A DNA stretch of 64,000 nucleotides from SXXZ01 sp041177965 (GCA_041177965.1 JBEGWF010000175.1:1-64000); one strand, 5' to 3'; positions 1-8,657 are shown, numbered from the stretch's first letter. Numbers and translations are program-made. Notes: a model not told the origin generated them from the letters alone.

Positions 1-1205
1 CCCACCCGGCTCATCAGCCGATCCATGAGGAAGGCCGCCCGTGACATGTAGCCGGTGTCCTCGAGCAATCCGATGAAGAAGAAAAGCAGGCAGATCTGCG
101 GCAGGAAGACCACCACCGATCCCACGCCGGCGATGGCTCCCCGGGTGATCAGGTCGTTGAGGTCGCCCGGGGGCAGGGTCGATCCGACCCATCCGGCCAG
201 GGCGTCGACCGCCGCCTCGATGCCGTCCATCGGGTATTTCGCCAGCCAGAAGATGGACTGGAACATCACCGCCATCACGGCGACGAAGATGAGCAGTCCC
301 CACACGCGGTGGGTGACGATGCGGTCGATCCGGTCGGAGAGCGGTTCCTCCGGGGGGGCGATCTCGCGGGTGACATGCTGCTCGATGGCGAAGAGCCGGG
401 CGTAGCGGGCCTCGATGGCGACACTGCGCCAATCCACGCCGGCCGCCTCGAGCCGGGAACGGGCCGCCTTCACGAGGTCGATCAGGGCCTCCGGGTACCG
501 GCTTCCGGCGGATGGGGCATCGGAGGCGAGGGAACGCTCGTCCCCCAGGATCAGGAGCGCCTCGGCCGCCGCCAGTCGTGCCCGGTGGGGGAAGTGGCTC
601 TCGAGGGCCGTCTCGAGGGCCTGGGCCTCGCGGCCGAAGGCCTCGGGCAATTCGTTGAATTCGCGGGGGATGACATGCCGTGTGCCCGGCGTCGAGGCGC
701 GGGAGCGGATCGACTGGCGCAGCGCCTCCGGGCCTTGACCCTGACTGGCGACCATCGCGATCACCGGGACGCCCAGCGCCTTGGACAGGGCCTCCGTGTC
801 GATCTCGTACCCCCGGTCGCGGGCGACATCCACCATGTTGAGGGCCAGCAGCGTCGGATGACCGAGTTCGATGACCTGCGTGGCCAGGTAGAGGTTCCTC
901 TGGAGGTTCGAGGCGTCGACCACGACGACGACGAGGTCCGGCGCCGGCACCTCGGGCACGCGCTGGAACAGGACGTCGCGGGCGATCTGCTCGTCCGGGG
1001 ACTGGGGGCTGAGCGAGTAGGTTCCCGGCAGGTCGAGGATGACGACCGGGTGCCGGGGGTCGGCTCCGGTGAGGGCCCCTTCCTTCCGTTCCACGGTGAC
1101 GCCCGCGTAGTTCCCGACGCGCGCCCGGAGCCCGGTGAGGGCGTTGAAGAGCGTGGTCTTCCCGCAGTTCGGGTTTCCGGTCAGGACGACGGTGAAGGGC
1201 TTCAT
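1..1205 (-). CDS. feoB: Ferrous iron transporter FeoB (N-terminal 401 residues; cut by window edge)
   Basis: FeoB moves Fe(II) across the inner membrane and carries a cytosolic G domain. The start ATG is at 1203-1205 and the frame runs off the left edge, so the C-terminal half is missing. The G1 motif GNPNCGKT is at residues 10-17, followed by the G3 motif DLPG and the G4 motif NMVD. The first membrane segments include VVFLPQICLLFFFIG and the strongly conserved LLEDTGYMSRAAFLMD typical of the FeoB core. Only 4 bases separate it from the feoA stop upstream, so the two are almost certainly cotranscribed. The identification is secure; whether the C-terminus is intact cannot be judged. Confidence 0.97.
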   Translation of the reverse strand, partial: MKPFTVVLTGNPNCGKTTLFNALTGLRARVGNYAGVTVERKEGALTGADPRHPVVILDLPGTYSLSPQSPDEQIARDVLFQRVPEVPAPDLVVVVVDASNLQRNLYLATQVIELGHPTLLALNMVDVARDRGYEIDTEALSKALGVPVIAMVASQGQGPEALRQSIRSRASTPGTRHVIPREFNELPEAFGREAQALETALESHFPHRARLAAAEALLILGDERSLASDAPSAGSRYPEALIDLVKAARSRLEAAGVDWRSVAIEARYARLFAIEQHVTREIAPPEEPLSDRIDRIVTHRVWGLLIFVAVMAVMFQSIFWLAKYPMDGIEAAVDALAGWVGSTLPPGDLNDLITRGAIAGVGSVVVFLPQICLLFFFIGLLEDTGYMSRAAFLMDRLMSRV

Positions 1206-1209
1206 CGGA

Positions 1210-1431
1210 TCAGCCGACCTGGATCTTCTCGGCCTCGAGTCTTCGGAGGGAGAGGTGGTAGTTCCGGAGCTTGATCTCCACGGGATCCCCGAGCGGGGCG
1301 AAGCGCACCAGTTCGAGGGGGGTGCCCGGCAGGAGTCCCATTTCCATCAGCCGTCCGCGCTGGTCCGGCGGGATGTCGATCCGGACGACCACCGCCCGCT
1401 CGCCGGGTTTCAATGTGGACAGGGGTCGCAT
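1210..1431 (-). CDS. feoA: FeoA domain protein
   Basis: A 73-residue SH3-like FeoA protein, the usual length for stand-alone FeoA. It begins MRPLSTLKPGERAVV and contains the family core RLMEMGLLPGTPLELV, then GDPVEIKLRNYHLSLRR. FeoA is thought to act with the FeoB G domain during Fe(II) uptake. I chose the start at 1429-1431 because FeoA homology begins there; the frame stays open further upstream only as GC-rich noise. It contains no cysteine, unlike the second FeoA-like protein next door. It lies 4 bases before feoB. Confidence 0.92.
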   Translation of the reverse strand: MRPLSTLKPGERAVVVRIDIPPDQRGRLMEMGLLPGTPLELVRFAPLGDPVEIKLRNYHLSLRRLEAEKIQVG

Positions 1432-1568
1432 CGCAGGATCGAAGGCTAGGGAGGGAGCCTTCCCGAGGGCAAGGAAACCGGTTGTCGGAGGGTTGTCGTC
1501 GATTGTCGACGGGTTGCTCCGGGGAGGGATCGTGGGTCCCCTGGGTTGGGGATCGCGTGAAACGGGGC

Positions 1569-1874
1569 TCAGGCCGCCAGACGCAGGGGGCCGGACGGGG
1601 CGAGGGGTTGGACGAGGATGGTCTCGGCCAACCGGTCGCTCAGTCCCAGTCGGGAGTTGCAGACCTGGCACAGGAGGTTGTTGGCCAGGCTCAGCACCTT
1701 CACCCGCTGTTCTTCGCCGAATCCCATTTCGCGGAGGCGTTGGTTCATGTCGGGCGAGGCGGTGAGTCGCTTGACCACCACCGTGGTGCCGGCCCGGACC
1801 CGGTTGAGCTGGCACACCGCCGGAGCCGCGCACCGGTCGGGAGCGCAATGGGCGATGGGGCAGGCCTCGGACAT
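1569..1874 (-). CDS. Second FeoA-like protein, cysteine-rich
   Basis: About 101 residues from the ATG at 1872-1874. The C-terminal two thirds match the FeoA fold (VVVKRLTASPDMNQRLREMG, then a hydrophobic strand). The N-terminus is unusual, with cysteines at residues 5, 10, 15 and 21, and a C-x2-C pair lies at 69 and 72. The cluster order is aminotransferase, this gene, feoA, feoB, all on the minus strand with gaps of 97, 137 and 4 bases. I infer a redox- or metal-sensing partner of FeoB, perhaps replacing FeoC, but no function is shown. An in-frame start at 1958 would add 28 low-complexity residues and is less likely. Confidence 0.85.
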   Translation of the reverse strand: MSEACPIAHCAPDRCAAPAVCQLNRVRAGTTVVVKRLTASPDMNQRLREMGFGEEQRVKVLSLANNLLCQVCNSRLGLSDRLAETILVQPLAPSGPLRLAA

Positions 1875-1971
1875 CGGCGCCGAAACTATCGCCGCCTCCG
1901 GGAGGGGGCAAGGAACCGGGTTGTCGGAGGCTTGCCCTGGATTGTCGCTCGGTTGCACTTCGGCGATCCGC

Positions 1972-3060
1972 TCAAAGTCCGGCGATGGCGGTGTCGAGGA
2001 TGTCGATCAGGGCGCCGATGGTCTCCGGGGTCTCGTCGCCCATGTTGGAGATGCGGAAGGTGGTGCCCTTGATCTTGCCGTAGCCGCCGTCGATCAGGAC
2101 GCCGCGGTCCTTGATGCGCTTCTGGAAGGTGGCCACGTCGATGACCCGGCCGCCGGGTTTGGCGCCGTTGTTCACGCAGACCAGGGTCTTGGATTCGAAG
2201 CCGGCTTCGGGGAACAGGGTGAATCCCTGGCGGGTGGCCCAGTCCTTGAGCATCTGGTTGGTCTTGGAATGGCGGGCGTAGCGGGCCTCGAGGCCCTCGG
2301 CGAAGAATTCCCCGAGCTTGGACTCCAGCGCGTAGATCAGGGGGATGGCCGGGGTGCTGGGGGTCATGTTGTCGGTGGCGTTCTTCTCGAACTCGAGGAG
2401 GTCGAAGTAGTAGCCGCGGGTCTTGAGGGTGGCGGCCTTGGCCAGGGCGGCCGGGGAGGCGACGAAGACGGCGAGGCCCGGGGGCAGGGCGAAGGCTTTC
2501 TGGGTGCCGGCCAGGAGGATGTCGATGCCCAGGTCGTCGAAGCGGTGCGGGACGGCCGTGAGCGAGCTGACCGCGTCGACGATGAACATGACGTCGGGAT
2601 ACTTCCGCTTGAGGGCGGCGATCTCGTCCAGCGGGCTCATGGTGCCGGTGCTGGTCTCGTTGTGGATCAGCGTGAGCGCATCGAACTGGCCGGTGGCCAG
2701 GCGGGCGTCGATCTGTTCGGCTCGGATGGGGGAGCCCCAGGGGACCTGGAGGGCCTCGGCGTCCTTGCCGAGCTTCTTGGCGACGTCGAACCACTTGTCG
2801 GAGAACGCGCCGCACATGCAGTTGAGGACCTTCTTGCTGCAGAGGTTGGTCAGGGCTCCCTCCATGACCCCCCAGGCGCTGGAGGTGGAGAGGTACGCGC
2901 GTTGCTTGGTGGACAGGAGGGTCTGGAGCTGCGGCTGGATGCGGCCGTATAGGTCTTTGAAGCCCTGACCGCGGTGCCCGATCATGGGCTGGGTCATGGC
3001 TTGGAAGGTCTTGGCGCTGACTTCGACCGGTCCGGGAATGTGCAACTTCACGTGTGCCAT
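1972..3060 (-). CDS. Class V PLP-dependent aminotransferase (alanine-glyoxylate / serine-pyruvate type)
   Basis: A 362-residue fold-type I PLP enzyme. It begins with the family opening HIPGPVEVSAKTFQAM and has ETSTGTMSPLDEIAAL in the cofactor region. The presumed PLP aspartate is in FIVDAVSSLTAVP and the Schiff-base lysine is K188 in LLAGTQKAFALPPG. The C-terminal domain ends GTTFRISNMGDETPETIGAL. Such enzymes interconvert alanine, serine or phosphohydroxypyruvate with glyoxylate or pyruvate; the substrate cannot be decided from sequence. A role in serine/glycine metabolism is plausible. It is the first gene of the run leading into the feo genes, but the shared direction may be accidental. 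Confidence 0.9.
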   Translation of the reverse strand: MAHVKLHIPGPVEVSAKTFQAMTQPMIGHRGQGFKDLYGRIQPQLQTLLSTKQRAYLSTSSAWGVMEGALTNLCSKKVLNCMCGAFSDKWFDVAKKLGKDAEALQVPWGSPIRAEQIDARLATGQFDALTLIHNETSTGTMSPLDEIAALKRKYPDVMFIVDAVSSLTAVPHRFDDLGIDILLAGTQKAFALPPGLAVFVASPAALAKAATLKTRGYYFDLLEFEKNATDNMTPSTPAIPLIYALESKLGEFFAEGLEARYARHSKTNQMLKDWATRQGFTLFPEAGFESKTLVCVNNGAKPGGRVIDVATFQKRIKDRGVLIDGGYGKIKGTTFRISNMGDETPETIGALIDILDTAIAGL

Positions 3061-3115
3061 AAACTAGAGGTGGTGACTCTCGGGCCAAAAGCCGGGGATT
3101 CAAGGGCACAGTTGT

Positions 3116-3157
3116 GCTCCGCGGGACCGGCCTTCGCCCGCAGGGAAGCTCGGGTGG
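3116..3157. repeat. Partial copy of the 132-135 bp repeat
   Basis: GCTCCGCGGGACCGGCCTTC followed by GCCCGCAGGGAAGCTCGGG matches the first 40 or so bases of the tandem unit that begins at 3246. The remainder of the unit is missing, so this is a truncated copy about 130 bp upstream of the array. Confidence 0.7.
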
Positions 3158-3245
3158 AAAAGGGGTCGGTCCCGCATATTTACACAAAAGGGGTCACTCC
3201 ATACGGGTGGGGTGGGTTCTTGGGGGATGGGTTCCGGGTCGCAGG

Positions 3246-3636
3246 GGCTCCGCGGGACCAACCCTTCGCCCGCAGGGAAGCTCGGGGAAGGAGACGCTAT
3301 CGTGCTGCGCGCGAGGGGATAAGGGTGATCGCTTCCAGAGCGGGCTTCGGGTCGATCCCGCTCCGCTGCGGGTTTTGGTGGGCTCCGCGGGACCAACCCT
3401 GCGCCCGCAGGGAAGCTCGAGGAAGGGGAGGCTTTCGCGCTGCGCGCGGGGGGATGGGGTGATCGCTTCCGGAGCGGGCTCCGGGTCGATCCCGCTCCGC
3501 TGCGAGTTGGTGGGTTCTGAGGGACCAGCCATTCGTCCGCAGGGAGGCTCGGGGAAGAGGAGGCTTTCGCGCTGCGTGCGAGGGGATGGGGTGATCGCTT
3601 CCAGAGCGGGCTCCGGGTCGATCCCGCTCCGCTGCT
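3246..3636. repeat. Tandem array, three copies of a 132-135 bp hairpin-rich unit
   Basis: Units begin at 3246, 3381 and 3513 (spacings 135 and 132 bp) with GGCTCCGCGGGACCAACC or a variant; the third is the most diverged. Each unit contains internal dyads: TTGGT...ACCAA across the unit boundary, CTTC...GAAG flanking GCCCGCAGG, and GAGCGGG...CCCGCTC around a GGGTCGAT core. A fragment resembling the CTTCCGGAGCGGGCTT part recurs at 37966-37982, so the element is dispersed as well as tandem. No protein fits it. It resembles non-autonomous REP/BIME-like repeats more than CRISPR, having no short repeat alternating with unique spacers. Confidence 0.85.
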
Positions 3637-3713
3637 GGATGGGGGGATGAGGGATCGAGGTCCGGTGGGGTCTCCGGGGGGCGGATCGATGGTGGTGCGG
3701 GTGGCGGGGCCTC

Positions 3714-5540
3714 TCAGCTTCGGACGAATTCGGCGTGCATTCGGGCGTAGATGCCGCCCTGGGCGAGGAGTTGGTCATGGCTGCCACGTTCGACGATCCG
3801 GCCGTGGTCGAGGACGAGGATGAGGTCGGCGTTGCGTACGGTGCTCAGGCGGTGGGCGATGACGAGGCTGGTCCGGCGTTGGAAGAGGGTGCGCAGGGCC
3901 TCTTGGATGAGGCGTTCGGTCTGGGGGTCTACGGCGCTGGTGGCTTCGTCGAAGATGAGGATGCGGGGGGCCGCGACCATGGCCCGGGTGATGGTGAGGA
4001 GTTGGCGTTCACCGGCACTGACATTGGCGCCGCGTTCGCGGACCTCGGTGGCATAGCCGGCCGGAAGGCGTTCGATGACGGCGTGGGTTCCGAGAGCCTT
4101 GGCGGCGGCGACGACCTCGTCGTCGGTGGCGTCGGGTCGTCCGAACCGGAGGTTGTCCATGACCGTGCCGGTGAAGAGGAAGTTCTCCTGGGTGACCATG
4201 CCGAGTTGTCGGTGGAGCGAGGCCAGGGTGTGGTCGGTGATGTCGAGGCCGTCGACGCGGATCCGACCGGACTGGGGTTCGTAGAACCGGGCGAGCAGGC
4301 TGATGACGCTCGTCTTGCCGGAGCCGGTGTGGCCGACCAGCGCCACCGTGGATCCCGCCGGGACCGAGAAGTGGATGTCCTCGAGGATCCATCGGTCGGC
4401 CGGGGTCGTGTCGTAGCGGAAGTGCACGCCTTCGAAGTCGACTTCTCCGCGCAGCGGGGGCAGGTCGGTGGCCGCCGCCGAGTCCTTGACCTGGGGCTCG
4501 GTGTCGAGGAGGGCGAAGATGCGCTCGGCGCTCGCGGCCGCCGACAGCACGGCGTTGTAGAGGTCGCCCATGGTCTGGATGGGACCGAAGAAAAGCCCGA
4601 GGTAGAGGACGAATGCGGCCAGTCCGCCGACGGTCAGGGCCCCTTGCTGGACCCGCCAGGCGCCGTAGCCGAGGACGATGGCCGTGGCGAGGCCCGACAG
4701 CAGTCCGACGGCGGGCATGTAGGTGTGGAAGACCCGGGCCGACGCCACCCAGCGACGGGTGAAGTCGTCATGCAGGCCCCGGAATCTTCGCAGGTTCTCT
4801 GCTTCGCGCACGAACGCCTGCACGACGCGGACGCCCGAGATGTTCTCGGCCATGGCGGCGATGAGGCGGGACTGGGTGCCGCGGAGGCTGCGGTAGGCCT
4901 CGCGCCCGCGCCGGTGGAACCAGTGGGTGATCCAGGCCAGCAGGGGAAGGACCGAGCAGACGGCGAGGCTGAGACGAAGGTCGTACTGGATCATCAGGAC
5001 CACGACTCCCACCAAGGTCACGAGACTGGACAGGGCCTGCCCGGCGCCCCAGGTCAGCACCCGGTCGAGGGAATCGATGTCGGAATCGGCCCGGGCGATG
5101 ATGCGCCCCTGGTGGGTCCGGTCGAAGTAGTTCAAGGACAGTCTCTGGATGTGTTCGAAGACGGCCAGCCTCAGGTCGTTCATCGCTCCCTGTCCGGTCT
5201 CGATGGAGGTCCGGACCTGGACGATCGTGAGGCCCCAGCCGAGCAGCAGGTTGGCCAGGTAGAGTCCGCTGAGGATCAGGATGCCCCGGGTCGCCGTCGC
5301 GATGCCTGCCGGGTCGGGTACGGAGGCACCCACCACCGGTGCGAGGGCCTGGTCGATGCCGTGCTGGATGAGCCTCGGGCCTGCCAGCGCCGACGCGGTG
5401 GCCAGCAGGGTGAGGGCGAGGTTGGTGTACAGGGCCCGCCGATAGGGGAGGGTGTATGCGAAGAGGCGTTTCAGCAGCGAACCGCGGAGGCTTCCCTGGG
5501 CGAACTCCTCATCGAGGGCGATGTCGTCGTGGGTGGCCAT
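3714..5540 (-). CDS. ABC exporter half-transporter, subunit 2 (consensus Walker B, degenerate signature)
   Basis: A 608-residue type IV ABC exporter half: an N-terminal six-helix membrane domain (about residues 20-325), then a nucleotide-binding domain. Walker A GHTGSGKTS lies near residue 400. The signature motif is degenerate, VSAGERQ instead of LSGGQ. Walker B ILIFDEATSAVD keeps the catalytic Glu and the switch His is present in VIAHRLSTV. The start ATG (5538-5540) overlaps the stop of the upstream subunit (TGATG), implying translational coupling. With that subunit it should form a heterodimer with one canonical and one degenerate ATP site. The substrate is unknown; multidrug or lipid export is typical of the family. 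Confidence 0.93.
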   Translation of the reverse strand: MATHDDIALDEEFAQGSLRGSLLKRLFAYTLPYRRALYTNLALTLLATASALAGPRLIQHGIDQALAPVVGASVPDPAGIATATRGILILSGLYLANLLLGWGLTIVQVRTSIETGQGAMNDLRLAVFEHIQRLSLNYFDRTHQGRIIARADSDIDSLDRVLTWGAGQALSSLVTLVGVVVLMIQYDLRLSLAVCSVLPLLAWITHWFHRRGREAYRSLRGTQSRLIAAMAENISGVRVVQAFVREAENLRRFRGLHDDFTRRWVASARVFHTYMPAVGLLSGLATAIVLGYGAWRVQQGALTVGGLAAFVLYLGLFFGPIQTMGDLYNAVLSAAASAERIFALLDTEPQVKDSAAATDLPPLRGEVDFEGVHFRYDTTPADRWILEDIHFSVPAGSTVALVGHTGSGKTSVISLLARFYEPQSGRIRVDGLDITDHTLASLHRQLGMVTQENFLFTGTVMDNLRFGRPDATDDEVVAAAKALGTHAVIERLPAGYATEVRERGANVSAGERQLLTITRAMVAAPRILIFDEATSAVDPQTERLIQEALRTLFQRRTSLVIAHRLSTVRNADLILVLDHGRIVERGSHDQLLAQGGIYARMHAEFVRS

Positions 5541-7390
5541 CAGGGCGAGGGGTGTTCGTGTGGGGTTTCCGCGAACAGGTCGCGGTACACCGGGCAGTCG
5601 GCCAGGAGCGACTCGTGCCGGCCTTGCGCCACCAGTCGCCCCTCGTCGAGGACCAGGATCCGGTCGGCGGTCCGGACGGTGGCCGCCCGTTGTGCCACCA
5701 CGAAGGTGGTGCGACCCCGGCAAAGCTCCCGCATGGCTTCCCGGATCTCCTGTTCGGTGGAGGGATCGACCGCGCTGGTGGCGTCGTCGAGCAGCAGGAT
5801 CCGGGGATCGATGAGCAGGGCGCGGGCGATGGCGATGCGCTGTCGTTGTCCCCCGCTGAGGGAGATGCCGCGTTCACCGATGACGGTGTCGTAGCCCTGG
5901 GGCAGTTCGCGGATGAAGCCGTCCGCCCGGGCGGCTCGGGCCGCGGCCTCGATCTCCACCCGGGGGGCGTCGGGGCGACCGAGGGCGATGTTCTCGGCGA
6001 GGGTCGCGCTGAAGAGGAAGGTCTCCTGGAAGACCACCCCGATGCCCCGGCGCAGGGTGTCGCGGTCCCAGTCCCGAAGATCGGTGCCGTCGAGCAGGAT
6101 GCGGCCCCGGGTCGGCTCGTGGAAGCGGGGGATGAGCGACAAGAGGGTGGACTTCCCCGAACCGGTCGGGCCGACGACCGCGACGGTCGCACCCGCCGGG
6201 ACCGAGAACGACACCGAGTCCAGCGCCTGTGATCGCGAGGGGGTTGGCATCCCGGGCGGGATCTCCCGAGGCGTCTTCGTTTCCGCCAGCACCCGGAGCG
6301 AGGGTTCCGAGGAGTGGGCGAAGGCGACCGCCTCGAAGGTGATCGATCCCGCGATCGTGCAGGTGCGCCCGGTCGGTCCTGCCGAAGTCGGCGCGGTCGG
6401 TTCGTCGAGCAGCTCGACCACCCGCTGGGCGGCCGAGCTGGAGTTCTGGAGGATGTTGGTGATCTGGCCGATCACCCCGATCCTGCCTCCCAGGGCCATC
6501 TGGTAGACCAGCACCTTGGCCAGATCGCCCAGGCTGATCGCACCCCGGAGCACCTCGCCGCCGCCCATCCAGAGGGTGAGCGGGACGGCCAGACCGAAGA
6601 GGAATTGGGCGAAGGGGACCCGCGCCGCCCAGAAGTTCACGGCTTCGCCCAGTTCCCTGAGGAATTCCCCGCGGCGAGCGCGGAACTTGGCGATCTCGGC
6701 CGGCTCGCGTGCGAAGGCCTTCACGACCCGGACTCCGGCGATGTTCTCCTGGATGACCGTGCTCATGGCCCCGTGGCGCTCATGGACCCGGCGCCATCGC
6801 GGCTGCAATTGGGCGGCGAACCATGCCATCGTGGCCACCGTGGGGATCAGGGCCAGGAGGGTCGTTCCCCCGAGGCGTGGGCTGGTCATGAAGATCAATG
6901 TCAGCGTGCCGACCAGGCCCGTAGCGACATCCACCCCGAACAGCAGGCACACGAAGAGGAGTTCCTGCAGGCGTCCCACGTCGGTCCCGGCCCGCGAGAT
7001 CAGTTCCCCCGTCCGGGCGTTGTCGTGCCAAGTGAAGGAGCGCCGTTGGAGTGAGTCGTACACGGCGGCCCGGATGTCGCCCAGGGTGGCCTGGGCCGTC
7101 CGGTTGCGGATGGGCCCGAGCACGAGGCCGACGCTTGCCCGGAGGAGGACGAGTCCGAGGAAGGTCCCGACGAGTCCGCCCAGGCCCGGATCGGCAGGGG
7201 AGGTGCCGAGCCCGGTGATGGTCGCCCCAACGAACTGGGGCAGGGACAATTCGATGGCGATGTTGAGCAGGAGGAGCCCGATCGACAGTGCGGTCCAACC
7301 CGGGCGCCGACCCAGGAAGCCCACGACGCGTCGCACCGCCCCGAGCGGGGAGAGGGGCGGCCGGTTCGTCGGGGCTCCGTTCTCGGTCAT
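5540..7390 (-). CDS. ABC exporter half-transporter, subunit 1 (degenerate catalytic Glu and switch His)
   Basis: A 616-residue membrane domain plus nucleotide-binding domain. Walker A GPTGSGKST is near residue 405 and the canonical signature LSGGQRQR near 510. Walker B reads ILLLDDATSAVD, so Asp replaces the catalytic Glu. The switch region reads VVAQRAATV, so Gln replaces the usual His. The partner subunit keeps Glu and His but has a degenerate signature. That reciprocal pattern is known from heterodimeric exporters such as TM287/288. A weakly related insert at about residues 370-385 lies just before the NBD. It starts 19 bases after sufE. Confidence 0.93.
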   Translation of the reverse strand: MTENGAPTNRPPLSPLGAVRRVVGFLGRRPGWTALSIGLLLLNIAIELSLPQFVGATITGLGTSPADPGLGGLVGTFLGLVLLRASVGLVLGPIRNRTAQATLGDIRAAVYDSLQRRSFTWHDNARTGELISRAGTDVGRLQELLFVCLLFGVDVATGLVGTLTLIFMTSPRLGGTTLLALIPTVATMAWFAAQLQPRWRRVHERHGAMSTVIQENIAGVRVVKAFAREPAEIAKFRARRGEFLRELGEAVNFWAARVPFAQFLFGLAVPLTLWMGGGEVLRGAISLGDLAKVLVYQMALGGRIGVIGQITNILQNSSSAAQRVVELLDEPTAPTSAGPTGRTCTIAGSITFEAVAFAHSSEPSLRVLAETKTPREIPPGMPTPSRSQALDSVSFSVPAGATVAVVGPTGSGKSTLLSLIPRFHEPTRGRILLDGTDLRDWDRDTLRRGIGVVFQETFLFSATLAENIALGRPDAPRVEIEAAARAARADGFIRELPQGYDTVIGERGISLSGGQRQRIAIARALLIDPRILLLDDATSAVDPSTEQEIREAMRELCRGRTTFVVAQRAATVRTADRILVLDEGRLVAQGRHESLLADCPVYRDLFAETPHEHPSP

Positions 7391-7409
7391 GGCCGGGGAT
7401 GGGGAGGGG

Positions 7410-7871
7410 TCAGCGGTGCGATTCGGCGCACTGCCGGGCGAATTCCCGGGTCGAGGCGATCAGGCCGCGGATCGTCCGTTGACGATTCTCGGCCAGTTGC
7501 CGGAGCAGGCCCAAGGAGTCCAAGGGGCTGAAATCCAACGCGGCGATCTCGTCCGGAGTGCCACCCGAGGCCAGTCCGGCGATGGCCCCGGCCAGGCACT
7601 TGAGGGTCATGGCGTCCGAATCGGTCCGGAACCAGCATCGGCCGTCCCGCCATTGCGCGATCCACCAGGTTCGCACGAGACAACCCTGGACCCGGTGGGT
7701 CTCCAGACGGTCCTCGGCCGGAAGCGACGGACCGCCCCGGGCCGCCTCCACCAGATGAGCCAGTCGCGCCTGCGGGTCGCCCAGCGCCGTCAGTCGCGAC
7801 GACCACTCGGCCATCCGCAGGGACGGAGGCCGGGGTTCGGACGGCGCGGGCGCGTCTTGGGGTGCGGCCAT
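7410..7871 (-). CDS. sufE: SufE-family sulfur acceptor protein
   Basis: A 153-residue SufE homologue. SufE accepts persulfide sulfur from the cysteine desulfurase SufS on one conserved Cys and passes it to Fe-S scaffold proteins. The diagnostic segment is HRVQGCLVRTWW with the acceptor C64; the canonical form is V-x-GC-x-S-x-x-W. Further along, DSDAMTLKCLAGAIAGLASG and the C-terminal helix also fit. The first 18 residues are proline- and alanine-rich and poorly conserved; an alternative start is Met20. It sits 6 bases after thiG. Since ThiG also consumes protein-bound sulfur, the pairing may be functional, although no SufS or ThiS is visible here. Confidence 0.88.
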   Translation of the reverse strand: MAAPQDAPAPSEPRPPSLRMAEWSSRLTALGDPQARLAHLVEAARGGPSLPAEDRLETHRVQGCLVRTWWIAQWRDGRCWFRTDSDAMTLKCLAGAIAGLASGGTPDEIAALDFSPLDSLGLLRQLAENRQRTIRGLIASTREFARQCAESHR

Positions 7872-7877
7872 GGCCCG

Positions 7878-8657
7878 TCAGTGGAGGAATGCCGTCAGCG
7901 GACTGGTCGGGTTGGCCCGGTCGGTGGCCTCACCGAGGCCCAGTTCGAAGGCCGTCCGGCCGGCCTGCACGGCGTCGCGGAAGGCGACGGCCATGCGGCA
8001 GGGATCGGAGGCCACGGCGATGGCGGTGTTCACCAGGACGGCGTCGGCCCCCAGCTCCATGGCCTCGGCCGCGTGACTGGGCGCGCCGATCCCGGCATCG
8101 ACCACCACGGGCACGGTCGCCTGCTCGATGATGATCCGGAGCTGGTCGCGGGTCTGCAGTCCGCGGTGCGAGCCGATGGGTGAACCCAGCGGCATGACCG
8201 TGGCCGTCCCGACCTCCTGGAGCCGTTTGGCGAGGACCGGATCGGCGTTGATGTAGGGCAGGACCACGAAACCCTCGGCCACGAGTTGCTTGGCCGCCTC
8301 GAAGGTCTCCACCGGATCCGGCAGCAGGTAGCGCGGGTCGGGATGGATCTCGAGCTTGACCCACTTGGGCAGGCCCGCCGCAGCCGCCAACCGCGCCAGT
8401 CGGACCGCTTCGGCCGCATTCATCGCTCCGCTGGTGTTCGGCAGGATCAGGTAGCGCTGCGGATCGATGAATTCGAGGATGTTGGCGAAGGGGTCCTTCC
8501 GGCCGCTCAGGTCGGCGCGTCGCAGGGCGACGGTCACCATCCGGGTGCCGCTGGCCTCGAGCGCGTCCCGCATCGATTCGGGCGAGGGAAACTTCCCGGT
8601 CCCGAGGAACAGGCGGGAATCGAAGGAACGACCGGCGATCTGCAGCGGTTTCGACAT
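7878..8657 (-). CDS. thiG: Thiazole synthase ThiG
   Basis: A 259-residue TIM-barrel enzyme that makes the thiazole phosphate of thiamine from deoxyxylulose phosphate, dehydroglycine and ThiS thiocarboxylate. Evidence includes the opening SRLFLGTGKF, TVALRRADL, the NTSGAMNAAEAVRLARL helix and the substrate-binding Lys101 in WVKLEIHPDPRYLLPD. GSPIGSHRGLQTRDQL and VVVDAGIGAPSHAAEAMELG form the phosphate-binding end. No other thiamine gene adjoins it, and I see no THI-box riboswitch in the 190 bases upstream. The likely operon is thiG-sufE-ABC-ABC. Confidence 0.97.
   Translation of the reverse strand: MSKPLQIAGRSFDSRLFLGTGKFPSPESMRDALEASGTRMVTVALRRADLSGRKDPFANILEFIDPQRYLILPNTSGAMNAAEAVRLARLAAAAGLPKWVKLEIHPDPRYLLPDPVETFEAAKQLVAEGFVVLPYINADPVLAKRLQEVGTATVMPLGSPIGSHRGLQTRDQLRIIIEQATVPVVVDAGIGAPSHAAEAMELGADAVLVNTAIAVASDPCRMAVAFRDAVQAGRTAFELGLGEATDRANPTSPLTAFLH

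Larger units (their letters stand above)
3061..3713. other. Intergenic region (653 bp) with dispersed and tandem repeats
   Basis: No gene is supported here. The stretch separates two minus-strand transcription units. It holds one partial and three full copies of a structured repeat. Open frames crossing it on both strands translate the repeat and have no family resemblance. Bases 3158-3195 contain GGGGTCGGTCCCGCATATTT and a nearby ACAAAAGGGGTCACTCC, which look like remnants of another repeat type. Confidence 0.8.

Noticed and set aside
3246..3636. CRISPR array
   Set aside because: Units are over 130 bp and contiguous, with no short direct repeat alternating with unique spacers, and no cas genes are present.
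3114..3650. Open frame of 178 codons across the tandem repeat
   Set aside because: Its protein repeats exactly with the DNA unit and resembles nothing; the repeat dyads explain it better.
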